Positions 32,180 to 45,800 of a DNA stretch of 64,000 bases are shown piece by piece. The translations under genes and the position numbers were made by a program. The stretch is from Montifringilla adamsi (Eukaryota > Chordata > Aves > Passeriformes > Passeridae). Where the stretch lies: positions 4,135,676 to 4,199,675 of the forward strand of contig JAGGNK010008781.1 of assembly GCA_017590115.1 (NCBI GenBank). The letters are read 5' to 3'. Below the pieces are notes generated by a model that searched no databases, was not told where the DNA came from, and saw only the letters and a program-made list of their open reading frames with translations. How positions within the stretch are numbered: the first letter of the stretch is position 1; every line of letters begins with the position of its first letter.

Positions 32180-35100
32180 ATGGAAGGGGCTCTGATAGCC
32201 CGGGACAAGGTCGGGGTGCAGGATTTTGTCCTTCTGGATTCCCACACCAGCGAGGCTGCTTTCCTCAACAACCTTCGCAAGCGCTACCAGGAGAACCTCA
32301 TCTATGTAAGTGTCCCTCAGGTGGGCTGGTGGCTGCTGAGATGTCCCTGAGGTGGCCTGGTGAGTGCTGAAATGTCCCTGAGGTGGCCTTGTGGCTGCTG
32401 AGATGTCCCTAAGGTGGCCTTGTGAGTGCTGAGATGTCCCTGAGGTGGCCTTGTGGCTGCTGAGATGTCCCTGAGGTGGCTTTGCTGGTCAGGTCCAGGA
32501 GGAAGAGCTGAGTATCCTCTGTGGATCTAACAAGGTGTTGGTAGTGCCCAGCAGAGTGATCACCCAGGAGTAATTTATCTACTTGGACTGGTGAAAATAA
32601 ATCTCAGCTTGCTCTGAGTTGCCTTGTGAAGCTTTGAAGGATGTGCAGTAAATAGGAAGGGAATGGAAAAGGGAGCACTGTGATTGAAGGAAGGCAGGGC
32701 GAGGTTTGTCTGGGAAGGGCTGAGGATTTTATTCTGTGTTGTGTTAACTTTAGTAGGAAAAGGGTCCTGGAAGTACCAAGGGATCCCAAATCCTTGCATT
32801 TGAATTGTCAAGATCTGAGCTTGCTCTCATGGTTCAGCTTTACTCGTAACCAAGGGGATTTTGGAAGAAGTTTGGTGTCAGTTTGGGAAGAGTTCTCCTT
32901 GGTTGGTTTGGTTCTCCCATAACAAGCTCTGTACCAGCTTTGACATTTGTTTGTGGATAATGTCCTGTGATACTTGGCTCCTCCTTTGGGATTTTGGGGT
33001 GGAGCAGGTGTCCCTTGGCTCCTCCTTTGGGATTTTGGGGTGGAGCGGGTGTTCCTTGGCTCCTCCTTTGGGATTTTGGGTGGAGTGGCTGTCTCTTGGC
33101 TCCTCCTTTGGGATTTTGGGGTGGAGCAGGTATCCCACCAGGCTCTCTCTCCCTGCAGACCTACATTGGTTCTCTCCTCGTGTCTGTGAACCCCTACCAG
33201 GAGCTGGACATTTACACAGTGTCTCAGATGCAGCTTTATCGGGGCGTGAACTTCTTTGAGCTGCCCCCACACCTGTGAGTGTTTCCACGGCATCTCTGTG
33301 GGTATTCCTAATTTTGGGATTTCCCTGTAATGCTCTACTGCCACCACGGGGGGTGTCCACAGTCACTAGGCCTGGTTTTTACTGTCAGGCCTTGAGTCAG
33401 GCTCAGGTTTTGAGCCCAGCTTTGGCAGTGGGTATCTCTGCCCAGAATGAGATGATCCCTACCATCCCTTCTGACCCATTTTGGGATTCTATGACCCTGT
33501 CCAACACTTGTAAAATTAAACCAGGAGTAAAAACTCTTGGAAACCTTTGCTATTCCTCCTCCTGTGCCATTCCTAATGGATGTTTCCCCTCCTGTGCCTG
33601 TCCCAGCTATGCCATAGCTGACAACGCCTACAGGGTGATGTGCAGTGAGTACAACAACCACTTCATCCTCATCTCTGGGGAGAGTGGGGCTGGCAAGACA
33701 GAGGCATCCAAGAAGATCCTGCAGTACTACGCAGTCACCTGTCCCACCACGGAGCAGCTCCAGACTGTCCGGGACCGGCTCCTGCTCTCCAACCCCGTCC
33801 TCGAGGTGAGGAACCAAAGGAAGACCAAAAATGCAGAGGGGTTGGAGCTGGTGGCCTCACTGCTCGAGGATTCCCTGCAAATCTGCAGCCCTGAGCAAGA
33901 ATGGCCAATATTGGCACAGCCTCTGAAAGAATATTTGGGATTTAGTATCATTTAATGTTCGAAAATTTTAATTTGGGGTTTGATTTGAGGATGGCTGGAA
34001 GAAATGCAAGAAAATACAAAAAAACTGCACCGTGCAGCATTTCCTTGGGGCCTCAGTTATAGGTTAGATAAGAAAAATCAGTAATTGGTTTAGCTGAATT
34101 CCACTTTATAGCTATGGAAATGCATTAGTTTGTATTTCTTTAATCCCACTAAATTCAGTGGGACTTGGTTGAAGCAGCAAGTCTTGGTTACTTGGTGCCA
34201 GTGAGGTGAGAAGTGACTTTCCCTCTCCACTTACCCCCAGGCTTTTGGGAATGCAAAAACCCTGCGCAACGACAACTCCAGCAGATTTGGGAAGTACATG
34301 GACATCCAGTTTGATTTTAAGGTGAGAACAAACTCAGTGGAGCGCTGGCAAAAGGAGCTGTGTCTGAGAAACCTCCTGGATGCTGAGCAGGCAGCCCAGG
34401 ATTTATTAATTCTTACCCTGCACATTTCTGACCCTCTTTTTGCAGACCTTGCATTTTGCAGGTGAGGTCACTGGTTATCCATCCTGAAAACTTCCAGCCT
34501 TGCTGGCAGTCCTGGCAGTGCTCCACGGAAAGCTGATAGAGAGTTTTAAAGCTCAGGTTACTTTTACAGGACATTAAATCCTTGTACTGTTGCTGGACAA
34601 TCTTAAACAAAAGATGGCAGATAAATGACAGCAGAATTTGGCTTTTCCTGAGCCTATTCCTCATTCCTGGGAGTAAAGAAACAGCAGTCACAGGGATTAT
34701 TGGTATTTTTGGTGTTGATCTGCCTGCTTTACTCTGCCAGGGAGCTCCAGTGGGAGGGCACATCCTCAGCTACCTGATTGAGAAATCCCGAGTTGTCCAC
34801 CAAAACCACGGAGAGAGGAATTTCCATATTTTCTACCAGCTGCTGGAGGGGGGAGACAAGGATCTGCTCTGCTGGCTCGGGCTGGAGCGCAACCCCCAGA
34901 AGTACACGTACCTCATCCAGGTCAGCGGGGGCTGCAGCTGCTCTGGGGCTCATCAGGAACTGTAGGGATGGAAAATGCAGCTTGGGCAGAAGGTATTCTT
35001 ACCCTGAAAATAAAGGATGGCTGGAAGATCAAGCTCTGCAGAGCTTCAGCCAATTTATGGTGATGCTCTCCACACTCAGGGGTTTGATTTATTTGGGGTT

Positions 35101-38100
35101 TCCAGTATAAACTGAAAGATTTGATCAAAGGAGCCATGCTCAGGATTAATAACAGTGAAAAAACTCACTGAGGGAACTGGAAATCAAACCAGTGTGCCCA
35201 GAAGTATCTGTGTCTGCTGATAATAAAAGTTCTTTACCAATTAATTGTATTAATTCATCTTTCCTTTGCTGCCTAGGGTCGATGTGCCAAAGTGTTTTCT
35301 ATCAATGACAAGAATGACTGGAAAATAGTCCGGAAAGCTTTTTCCATCATTGACTTCACTGAAAAAGATATCGAGGTACTGCTGGTTAAAGGGGACTGAG
35401 CAAAGGGATTTCAGAGAGGAGGACACTGCTCTTTTCCTGAAGTGGTAGGAGCAGCTGTGGAGAGGGGTGAAGGGTGGAACAGGACACACTTTGGGTGGTC
35501 AGGGCTGAAGGGGCTGACAAGAAACATGGAGAGGGACTTTGGACAAGTGCAAAGGGTGACAGGACAAAGGGGAATGACTTCCCACTGCCACACTGTAGGT
35601 TTGGATTAGATATTGGGAAGAAATTGGGTCCCTGGCACAGGTTATCCACAAAAGCTGTGGCTGCCCCATCCCTGGAAGTGCCCAAGGATGGATGGGGCTT
35701 GGAGCAACCTGGTATAGTGGAAGGTGTCCCTGCCCTGGCAGGGGTGGAACTAAATCATCTCTAAGTTCCTTTCCAACCCCAACCACTCTGGGATTCCATG
35801 ATTCAGTGGGATTGAGGGAGTGGGTGGTGAAGAGCACGATGCCAGGGTTGGTACCGGATCCTCTGGTTCTCCTCCTTCAGCCCGGCCAAAATTCTGTTAA
35901 TTAATGGCAGGAAAGATCAGCACCACCCCACAGGGCTGTGAGAAGCCATGTTCTAATGGAATATCTCCCGTTATCAGCATCTCTTTGGAATCGTTGCCAG
36001 TGTCCTGCACCTTGGGAACATCCAGTTTGAGGAGGACAGCAATGGCCACGCCATCATCCGCGACGGCTCCCAGATCAAGTGGATTTCCAAGGTGCCTCTG
36101 CCCAGATGGGGTCAGAATTCCCAGTGCTAGGAGGAAAACCTGATCCTTGCAGGGATTTTCTTATTGGTACAAAATATTTATTCCCAAAAGCACAAGGATA
36201 ACCCTAAAAATGCCCAGCTCTTGTTGTAAACCACCTCGAGTTTTCTCCCTGATGTTTCCTGATTTCCTGTGGCTCCAAGATGGGGGTGCTGGAGGGATGC
36301 TGGGGGATGTGCCCTGCTGATCACACAGTGCTGCCTATTTAAACAGGGACCTGTGGCTGTGCTCTGAGTGCAGATATTTCTCTCCCTGCAGCTCCTGGGT
36401 GCTCACCTGTCCATCCTGCAGGAAGCTCTCACCCACAGGAAGATCGAAGCCAGATCCGAGGAGGTACCAGGGAATAATCTGGGAGACCCCCAGCTGGGGT
36501 GGGGTGGGAGAGGAGCCAGTTCTGAGTGTAAACCAGATCCCTCTGTCTGTCCCTCTCCTCCACATCCCCTTCTTCCAGCCTGAGATGTTAAACCAAAATA
36601 TATTGGAGTTCTATTGCTGAACAAGGCAAGAGCTGTTAAAAAAGCTGTAACAGGGAATTGTATTTGAGCCAAACAATTTCCCCTTGCCCAGGCCACAGTG
36701 CTTCCTGGGAAACTGGGCTGCACAAACAGAGAAAACCACTCTTTGAACATTTTATATTTTTATTTTAATAATATAGAAGTAAAATGAGGTCAGAATATTT
36801 TCCTGCTTCATCTAATTAATACTCACCAAAATGTAGTGTCCCAAACCTGCTGGCAGGTGGGGATACACCAGACTGAGGGAACACCGGTGGAAAATAAAGC
36901 AGTAGGGAAAATCAGGGAATTCCAGAGTGTTTTGGGTTGGAAAGGACCTTAAATGATCCCATTCTAACCCCCTGCAGGAATAGCTGCAGTCCAGGGGTGG
37001 CTGTGCTGTGCTGTAGGACAATGTGGCTTCTTCTCCAAGCCACAGATGTGACCTGGCTGGGCAGCAGTTTGCTCTGATCCCCCGTGGTGTTCATCCTCTC
37101 TGGGATATCTTTATTTCCAGGTGCTCAGCCCACTGAATGTGGATCTGGCATTCTACGCCCGGGACGCCGTAGCAAAAGCAATTTATGGAAGGACTTTCAC
37201 ATGGCTGGTCAACAAAATCAATGGCTCTCTTGCCAACAAGGTTGGTTTCTTGGGGTCCTGAATGCTCCTAAAATGCTGAGCAGTTTCTCCAGAGAGGCCC
37301 CACAACCCTCATCACCAAATACCTGGGATGTTGGATAATTGCTGCTGGGACATGCCCCAGCCCTGAGCTGGAAAACCCTTTAGTTACTCCCTGTTAAAGA
37401 GTTTTAGCAGTTCATCACCTGCCTTAAAGTGGTTTCTCCACTGAGATTTCTCTGAAAAGAGAAAGTTTGAAGTTCAGGTGAGAGCAGCCACCTGCAGGGA
37501 AGGAGCAATGGCAGAGCAGGGCTGTTTTTGACAGGACTCCACTCAGAAAACAGTCATTGGCCTGCTGGATATTTATGGCTTTGAAGTGCTGGACACAAAC
37601 AGGTAAGGGCTGTTCCTGGGATGTGGGGGACCTGGGGGTACAGGACATTCCTGCATCAATTTTTGAGAGTGCCCTCAGCCCAGTACAGGGCACTAAAAAC
37701 CTGAGTGCAGGGTTTGCTGGACCCCAGGAAAAGCTTTGCCTTGGGCTGTGGTGCAGCAGTGTGGGAGCAAGGGGTGGGCTTGTTTGTGTGGGAATGGGGG
37801 GTTTGGTCCATATAAAAATGGGGAATTCTGTCCCTGTGGGAGTGGGGGCTTGGTCTCTCTATGGGAATGGGTGGTTTAGTCTGTGGAGGAAGAAGCAAAA
37901 CTGCCCCTGGATCACATCAAACCTGCTGCTCATTTAACCTCCCTGAAGTTTTGAGCAGTTCTGCATTAATTACTGCAACGAGAAGCTGCAGCAGCTGCTG
38001 ATTGAGATGACCCTGAAGGCAGAGCAGGAGGAATATGAACTGGAAGGCATTGAGGTAAATTATATTTCCCCCTCCCTTTTCTCTTTGAACTGCCATTACA

Positions 38101-41100
38101 CTGAATGCTTTTGATCACCAATGTGAAAGCCATCCTGATTTTTTAGATTGTTATTGTTCCCATGGGAAGTGTAGGATTTGCAGGGGTCTCTTTCTGTAGC
38201 TCTTTTGAAGTGCAATTTAATCCAGATTTAATTGACATCATTTAAGGAAGAAGCAGGACCTTCCCCAAAATTCAGATGCTCAGCAGTGACAACGTCCCTG
38301 GAGAATGAGGGATTCCAGCAGTGTAAAACATGGAAAGATAGAGAGGATTTATGTAGAGAACAAGAGGATGGTGTGGGCTGCTGGAAGCAGGAGAACTCTG
38401 GAGTAGGATCATGGATCACTGTGCTGTCACCTTTTCCCTCAGTGGGTCCTAATTCACACCACACATTTCAGTGGGATCTGGGGCTGCATCTTATTTAAGT
38501 ACCAAAGAACTTTAAAAATTGCAAAGAAAAGGTCTTCATCTAAAACTGTTCTTCCTTTTTCCCTTTTCCAGTGGGAACCAATCCCATATTTTAACAACAA
38601 AATCATCTGTGACTTGGTTGAGCAGAAGCACAAAGGAATAATCTCCATTCTGGTAAGAACAGAGTTTGTACTAAATTAAAATGCAGCCTGTGCTTTGCTC
38701 TAATGGTTCTTAATTACATTTTCCCCTCTAATTATGGGATGGGTCTGTGTTATCCAGAACATAAACACAGATTCCTGTAACAAACACCCAGAGGGTGAGG
38801 CAGAGAATCTGGTTTCAGGGGGAGTTAAAGGTGGGGGATGTTCTGCTTCCCCGGCAATGGAGCTTTGGGGCAAAGTTGTCCTAAATGTTGTTGAGGAGGG
38901 AACATGAGCTCAGAGCAGCTCTGATCCAGTGCCTGCTGTTCCAGGATGAGGAGTGTTTACGGCCTGGGGAAGCGACAGATTTGAGCTTCTTGGAAAAGCT
39001 GGAAGAGAAAGTAGGAGACCATGCCCACTTCGTGACGTATGCATTTACCCTCTGTATCCTATCCCAGACCCTTCCCATCCCAAATCCATGCCAGGGCTGG
39101 GGAGGGAACCATCTCTGCCTTGTCCCAGAGGGAATCAAAGAGCCCATGCAGTGTCTGGTGTTGGAAATCTCCACTGGTGGATCTGGGGTGCTGGGAGGTG
39201 TGAGCAGGGCTCTTTCTCTTCACTGCTCTGATGCTGAGCTCTGAGTCTGTCATTCCACACCAAAATTTGGGGCTCCTGGGATTTGGCCCAGGATTTTAGC
39301 CCAGGAAAGTTAAATGGCTTTGGCCATAGATGGCTTTGGTCCCCAGGGACTCCAGGTGAAGCCGAAGGTGTTGTGACAAGGAGCCAAATGCCTGAGGCTG
39401 AGGGGGGATATGTAAATATTTACACCCATCTTGTTCTGTGTGGGCTTGGAGTACAAAGAAGAGAGAAAATGCTCGTGCTCCTCTCCCCCAGATGAGTGAC
39501 ATTTTGGTTCATACTCCATTTGGAGGGGGTTTGGATCCCATTCTGGTGGCAGCTGAGCGCGTTGGCGCCGGGCTGTGCTGGCACTTCCCTGCAGAAGCTG
39601 CTGAAGGGCTGTGACAAGTCATCAATTGAGAGTCACAGTGCTGAGCTGTCACTGTTCCTGCAGCTCTGAACTCCACCACAGCCAAGTGGAAAATTTGTAG
39701 CCAACTTCCTTGTCACCACAATGTGCCTTAATGCTGTTCTGCCTGATTAAAAGCTTTAAATAGAAGTGCTGGAGCTACTTCCACGGGATCTGCTCTTGGA
39801 AGGAGCTTTGATACACGAACGTGCTTGTTGTGACACTCAGCTCTGCTGTTTGTGACTGCTTACAAAGCTGAAACTTCAACTGTGAAGTTGCTCTTTTTTT
39901 CTTGTTTGGTTCTTTTTTTTTCTTCTTCTTCTTCTTCTTGTTTGGTTCTTTTTTTTTTCTCCCCAGGAATCATTGCTTTCTGAAATATTCTGCTATTCTC
40001 AAACATTTGGGATTCCTCCTTTGTATTTGGGTTCTTGCTCTAGGGCAAAATGTCTGCAATCCTTTTCCCCTGGGTTTGCTTCGGGGTTGAGGGAGCTGGT
40101 GGGTTTTTTTTCTCCACATAAGCAGTAAGAATGTATTTAAATGCATGTTATAGGAGGAAATCTTAATATTTCTGGAATGGGTGATCACTGCCAAACAGCC
40201 ACGAGTAGATCCCAGGTACCCTGAGGGGTTTGTGGGAGCTGCCAGCAGGGAGAGATGATGGTTTGCTCAAGGGCCATAACTCCACAGTCAGAGCCCCACC
40301 AATGGGATCAAACACCACATTTCCAGCTGTCCCCCAGCTGAGGGAATCTCTTTGCTGCTCTTTCTCCTGGTGTTCTGTTGGCTTTTCCCCCGGCAGGCGC
40401 AAGCTGGCGGATCAGAAGACGCGGAAATCCATCGACTGGGTGGATTTCCGCCTCCTCCACTACGCAGGAGAGGTCACCTACTGTGCTGTGGGTGAGTGAG
40501 AATGGCCAGGCTGGAGCTCCTGAGCTCCTAAACTGCTCTGGGTGATGGTGACTTGATGGGCAGAGGAATTACAAAATACCTGCCCTCTGCAGGCAATGAC
40601 TTGGAAGTCTTAAATGTGGCTGCAGTGAGAATTTTGAGGATGTGAATGTTCCTGTTTTCTTTTCTATTTTCTTTTAATTCAATTTTTTTTTCAGGGTTTC
40701 TGGAGAAGAATAATGATCTGCTGTACAGAAACTTGAAGGAGGTAAGCACAAAAAAAGGGGTGCTGTTCATTTATATCACCTGCTTGGTGCAGAAGATTTA
40801 TTTACTCTCTATAGCAGACAAAAACATCCTTTTCTCTTTAGCACTGATCTTTAGGCATCTCTGTGCTGTACTGCTCCCAGGAGGAATAGAAGGGCTGCTC
40901 AACAGGGCAACCTTTATCTCCTCCTGTTTTAGGTGCTGTGCAACTCCAAGAACAGCATCATCAGGGATTGTTTCCTCCTGTCAGAGCTGGACAACAGGAG
41001 GAGACCAGAGACTGTGAGTCTGTCTTTAGTCTTAATTCTGAATATCAACTCAGCTCCCAGGCCTTGGTTTAATCACTGATCCCTTCCTCAGTCCTGATGG

Positions 41101-42894
41101 CCATAAACTAAAACACAACATAAACTAAAACACAAGTTCTGCCTCAACCTGAGGAAGAGCTGCCCAGGGAGGACCTGGAGTCATTCCAAACCCACCTGGA
41201 CACATTCCTGTGTGTCACCTGCTTTGAGTGACCCAGCCTTGGTAGGAAGTTGGACTGGGTGATCTCCAGAGGGCCCTTCCCACCCTATAAATTGTGGGAT
41301 TTTGGGATTCCTGCACTTGGTGGATGTTTTTGCTGCCATCCACCCCTGAGAGCTCCCTGGCAGAGGAACAGTGGTGCTGCTGAGACAGCAGCCAGCAAAG
41401 TGACATCCCCTAGCACATCCCCCAAGGAGCAGGGGGCTCTGAAGGGCTGCCTGCTGTGTCCAGCTGCATGGCCAGGGCTCAGATGCTCCAGCTCAGCACT
41501 GACACAACTGACCACACTCCAAAAGCTCCAGGCTACCAATGCACCATCAGCTTTTGCTTCCAGGCTTAAGCTGGATGCAGGGAGTTGATTTCCCTTCCTG
41601 CAGGGAGGAGTTCCAGAGCTCAGGAAGTCCTTTTGATGCTGTCTTAGGTTGCAACCCAGTTCAAGAACAGTCTGACGAGTCTGATCGAGATCCTGATGTC
41701 CAAGGAGCCCTCGTACATCCGCTGCATCAAACCCAATGAGAACAAGGAGCCTGGTAAGGCTGGGCCTGAAGGCTCTGCTGAGCCCAAGGAATGGACAGAG
41801 GGATTTCTTTGGAGCAGGGTGCAGTGTGTGTATGTTGTGGATTTGTGTTTGTGTTTAAACACCTTGGTTAAACTGGCAGCAAATTTGTCCCCTGGGTAAT
41901 TGGGGTTTAGGTTCCTTCCCAATTTCCCCCAACACATGGGCACATGGGTGAGCTTCCCCAGACAGATCTGACCAGTGGAGGTGTGCTCTTGCTGCAGGGA
42001 AGTTTGATGATTTCCTGATCCGACACCAGGTGAAGTACCTGGGGCTGATGGAGCACCTGCGGGTGAGACGCGCCGGCTTCGCCTACCGCCGCAAGTACGA
42101 GCTCTTCCTGCAAAGGTGAGGGAGCGGCTTCCCCTCTGGCCAGCTAATCCTGCCCTCCTGAGGGCTGCAGAGCAAGCAAAACTCCAGTCCCAGTAGTGAG
42201 AGTTGTCAGCAGAACCCCTTCTACTTCAAAAATACCCTTTGCCTGTTCTTGTCTGCATCGTTCTGATCTGCGTTGGCATCTCCTGCCTTGAGTAAAGCAG
42301 AGGGAATTTCAGGGGTCGTTTCAGGAAGGGGTTCCTCAAACTTCAGGTAGTTTGCATTGATGTCCTGCTGATGTTTCAGGTACAAATGTCTCTGTCCAGC
42401 TACCTGGCCACACTGGCATGGGCCAGCAGCAGAGGGTGTGGAGAGACTCATCAAACACATTGGTTACAAGCCTGAGGAGTACAAATTAGGAAGGTAAGTT
42501 CCTTGCTCTGGCTGCTCAGTGTTTGCTGTCCTGAATCCTCTGTCCTGTTGTGACAGGAGTAAGGAGAGAGACAAAATCCCCAGATGCACAAATTTCCTCA
42601 TTATTTTTACCTGTTTCTATGGGAAACAGGTAAGCTCAAAAGCTCAAATCCAACCTCATTTCTTCCATTTCTTTGTTAGGGCTCCAGCTTCTCCTGCTTC
42701 CCTGGGCAGCCCAAGGCAGCTCAGGCTTGGGGGGCATTACAGCTGTCTGGGGGGGCTCTGAGCCTGCTCAGGAAGGATGGCTCACCATGGATAACCTGCT
42801 CCTGGTCTCTTTTTCAGAACCAAAATATTCATCCGTTTCCCAAAGACCCTGTTTGCCACGGAAGATGCCTTTGAGTACAGAAAGCACCTGCTGA
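32180..42894 (+). CDS. MYO1H: MYO1H motor-domain exons 1-20
   Basis: Coding exons: 32180-32305 (exon body starts 32147), 33159-33274, 33607-33805 (P-loop), 34241-34321 (switch I), 34741-34920, 35277-35375, 35978-36091, 36392-36463, 37121-37240, 37535-37602 (switch II), 37949-38054, 38572-38652, 38945-39036, 40397-40491, 40695-40741, 40933-41013, 41648-41753 (IRCIKPN), 41998-42115, 42380-42493, 42818-42894. Each has an AG acceptor and GT donor; cumulative phase is consistent throughout. The donor after 34920 is the weaker GTCAGC. Introns hold CR1 fragments and simple repeats but no other gene that I can see. Confidence 0.93.
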
Positions 42895-45800
42895 GTAAGG
42901 TTCCAGTTCCCTTGGCCAGGGACCTTCTTCCTGGCTCTGGCTTGAATGGGGCTTGGAGCAACCTGGGATGGTGGCAGGTATCCCAGCCCATGGCAGGGGG
43001 TGGAATGGGATGGGCTTTAAGGTCCCTCCCAACCCTGGTCTGCACAGCTCTCAGAATCCATGGAAAACTCAGTAAAGTTGCTCCAGGCTGGGGGGGAAAT
43101 CCCTGCTTGAGTTGTGGGTATGTGGCTCCTTTGGAGCTCCTCAGTGCTATGAGTACCTCCCTGTCCATGCCCAGATGCACCAAGTGCCTTTCCCTTGGGA
43201 TTGGGGGGCTCTTCTGTCTCATCCTCGGGGTACCTGTTCCTTGAGAAGCAGAACTGAAGGGCACGGTCCCCACAGGGGCTGCTCCTGGTTCCGTTGGCGC
43301 TGTGGCCCCTCTGTCCCCTGTGCCATGGAGGGGCACAGCTCCTCACCACCCTGACCCTGCAGGTGACACTGATGTCTCTGCCTTCTTTCCAGTTTCAAGA
43401 CTCCAGGCCAAATATAAAGGATTCCTTGGGAAAAGAGCGTACCAGAAGAAGAGGAAAGCAGGTACAGGCTCTGCAGTGGGGGATTCTCTCAGGGCTGGGC
43501 TTTCCTCAGGGCCTGGAGCCTTGGGAGGTCCCAAATCCGTGGTGCTGTGGGCAGCACTTGGGGCTGTTGGGGTCACAGGAGGTGGCAGCTGCACCCAGAG
43601 CATTCCCAGAGCTTTTCCAGAGGTTCCTTTAGTTCTGTTTGGACCCTCACACCACGGCCTCAGCTGTGGGAGCAGCTCTGAGCAGCAGCAGCGCCTCTGT
43701 CACACACTGGGGACATTCTGGGGTACCTGGGGGTTAATCCTCAGCTGCTGGGGGAAAAACCCCTCTTTTCACAGCAGGCTGATGTAAAGTGCAGCCTCAA
43801 AGCAGCTCTTTGGGCTGTGGGCAGGGACAGCAGGAGGCAGAGCAGGGACAAGGCCTGGCCTTGATGCTGAGCCCCACAGCACAGGTGGAACTTGATCCAC
43901 CACGGAGAAGAAAGCATTCCAAACTTGCTGTTCCCACCAGCTGGTTTTTAGAGCTGCAGAATAACCAGTTTTAGCTTCTGCTGGGTGAATGTGAAGGCCA
44001 AGGCCCAGGACTGATTCCCTCTTGCAGCAATCAAGCTGGAGGCCTGTTGGAGAGGAGCCCTGGCACGGAGGGCGGCCAAGAAGAGGACGTGGGCAGTGCA
44101 GACCATCAGGAAGTAACTGTCCCAACCATATTGCCCAGCCACAGAATCCCAGAATGGTTTGGGTTGGAAGGGACCTAGGAGCCCATCCAGTTCCCCTTGC
44201 CACCGAGGGGACACCTCCCACTGTCCCGGGTTGCTCCGAGCCCTGTCCAGCCTGGCCTTGGTCACTTCCAGGGATCCAGGGGCAACCACAGCTTCTCTGG
44301 GAACCTGTGCCAGGGCCTCACCATCCTCAAAGGGAAGAATTTCCTCGTAATTTTTTTCATGCCCCTCCATTCTCTTCATCCTGCCTCTCCACTCCCCTAA
44401 ACCCTGAAGTAGAGCTGATTCCTTCTGAACTCCAAAGTGCTGTGGTTTGGCCAACAGAACTTGGTAAAAACCTGTCAATATTTAGAATATTCTAAAGCTT
44501 GAGATTTCCACGGCTGACCCTCAGTGTTAATACCAGTGATCCTTAGCCTGTCCCTCCCCTCATTTCCCTGGATTTCTGGAGGTCATGGGGTATTTTCTGT
44601 AGGTTCATAAACGGCTTCATCAATCGGAAGAAGCCCCTTTGCCCGGAGAACAGGGACTTTGTGAGGCTTTCACAGTACCACTACCTGATGAAGCTCCGAG
44701 ACCACCTCCCAAAAAATGTCTTGGACCAGAGCTGGCTCAAGCCTCCCTCCATCCTGGAAGAGGTGAGGGGTTCTGGAGGCTTTGGGAGAGGTGGAGGTGG
44801 CCTTGGTGGCTCTGTGTGTGTGCACATTCTGGGTGGGAGAAAATGATCTGCTGCTGGCTCATCCTCTGTTCAGAGCCTTTGGAAAACCCCAAGATCTGCT
44901 GTGTTTGGGTGGGAATGGGTGGAATAGCACAGTGGTTGTGGTTTCCAAGAGAAATGAGGAAGCTCCCTGTTGGTTTAAGCAATAAAAAGGGAAAATGCAC
45001 TGACAGAAGAGTGAACTCGAGCCCTAATAAAAACAAAATTAATCCCATGGGGTTCTAGGCTCATGGTACAGGCAGAGCTGTTTGTACAACTTCCCTACTT
45101 TATTTTTTCCTGGGTTTTTTAATGCAGACATCTGAGATGCTCCGGAAAATCTGCATGAGGAACCTGGTGAGGAAATACTGCCGAGGGCTCACTGCTGAGA
45201 GGAAAGTGCAGGTAACCAAACCCTGGAATGCAAATGTGGCAGTTCAAACAGGTGTGATCCCTGAGGATCACCTGGGACACAGGCAGCACCTTCTGATCCT
45301 GCTGCTCCATTCAGTCCCTCAGGGATAAGAGCAAACTTCTCGTAGGAGAGCAAACTCCTGGAGCCAGGGGTTTCCTCCAGTGTCCCTCATGATGGAGAGA
45401 GCAGAACAGGTGGGGCTTAATTTTTGGCATGAAATCTACTCTCCATAGAATTGGAAAAGATCCATAAATATCAAAAATCTGTAGGATTTTCCCAGAGTAA
45501 CCCAAAGCTGCCCAGAGAAAAGCAGCACAATTCCAAGATTCCATGAGTCAGGTGGGCAGTGTGTGAGCAGAAGGATGCTGTGGAGTAGCAGTGTTTGCAT
45601 TGTCGCTGCTGGTGTTCCCAGTGGTGGAATTCTGAGGGTAAAGGCTGTTCCTTCTCCCATCAGCTGCAGCAGAAGGTGGTGACCAGTGCTGTTTTCAGTG
45701 GGAAAAAGGAGGGATACCTGGAGAGCCTCAGCCAGCCCTTCCTGGAGACCCGCCTGAGTGAGTGCAGCAAACCCCTGGAGACCTCAGCCACGTCCTCCTG

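Noticed and set aside
33275..33955. 226-codon open frame containing the P-loop
   Set aside because: Only 33607-33805 is exon; the rest is intron read through at both splice sites.
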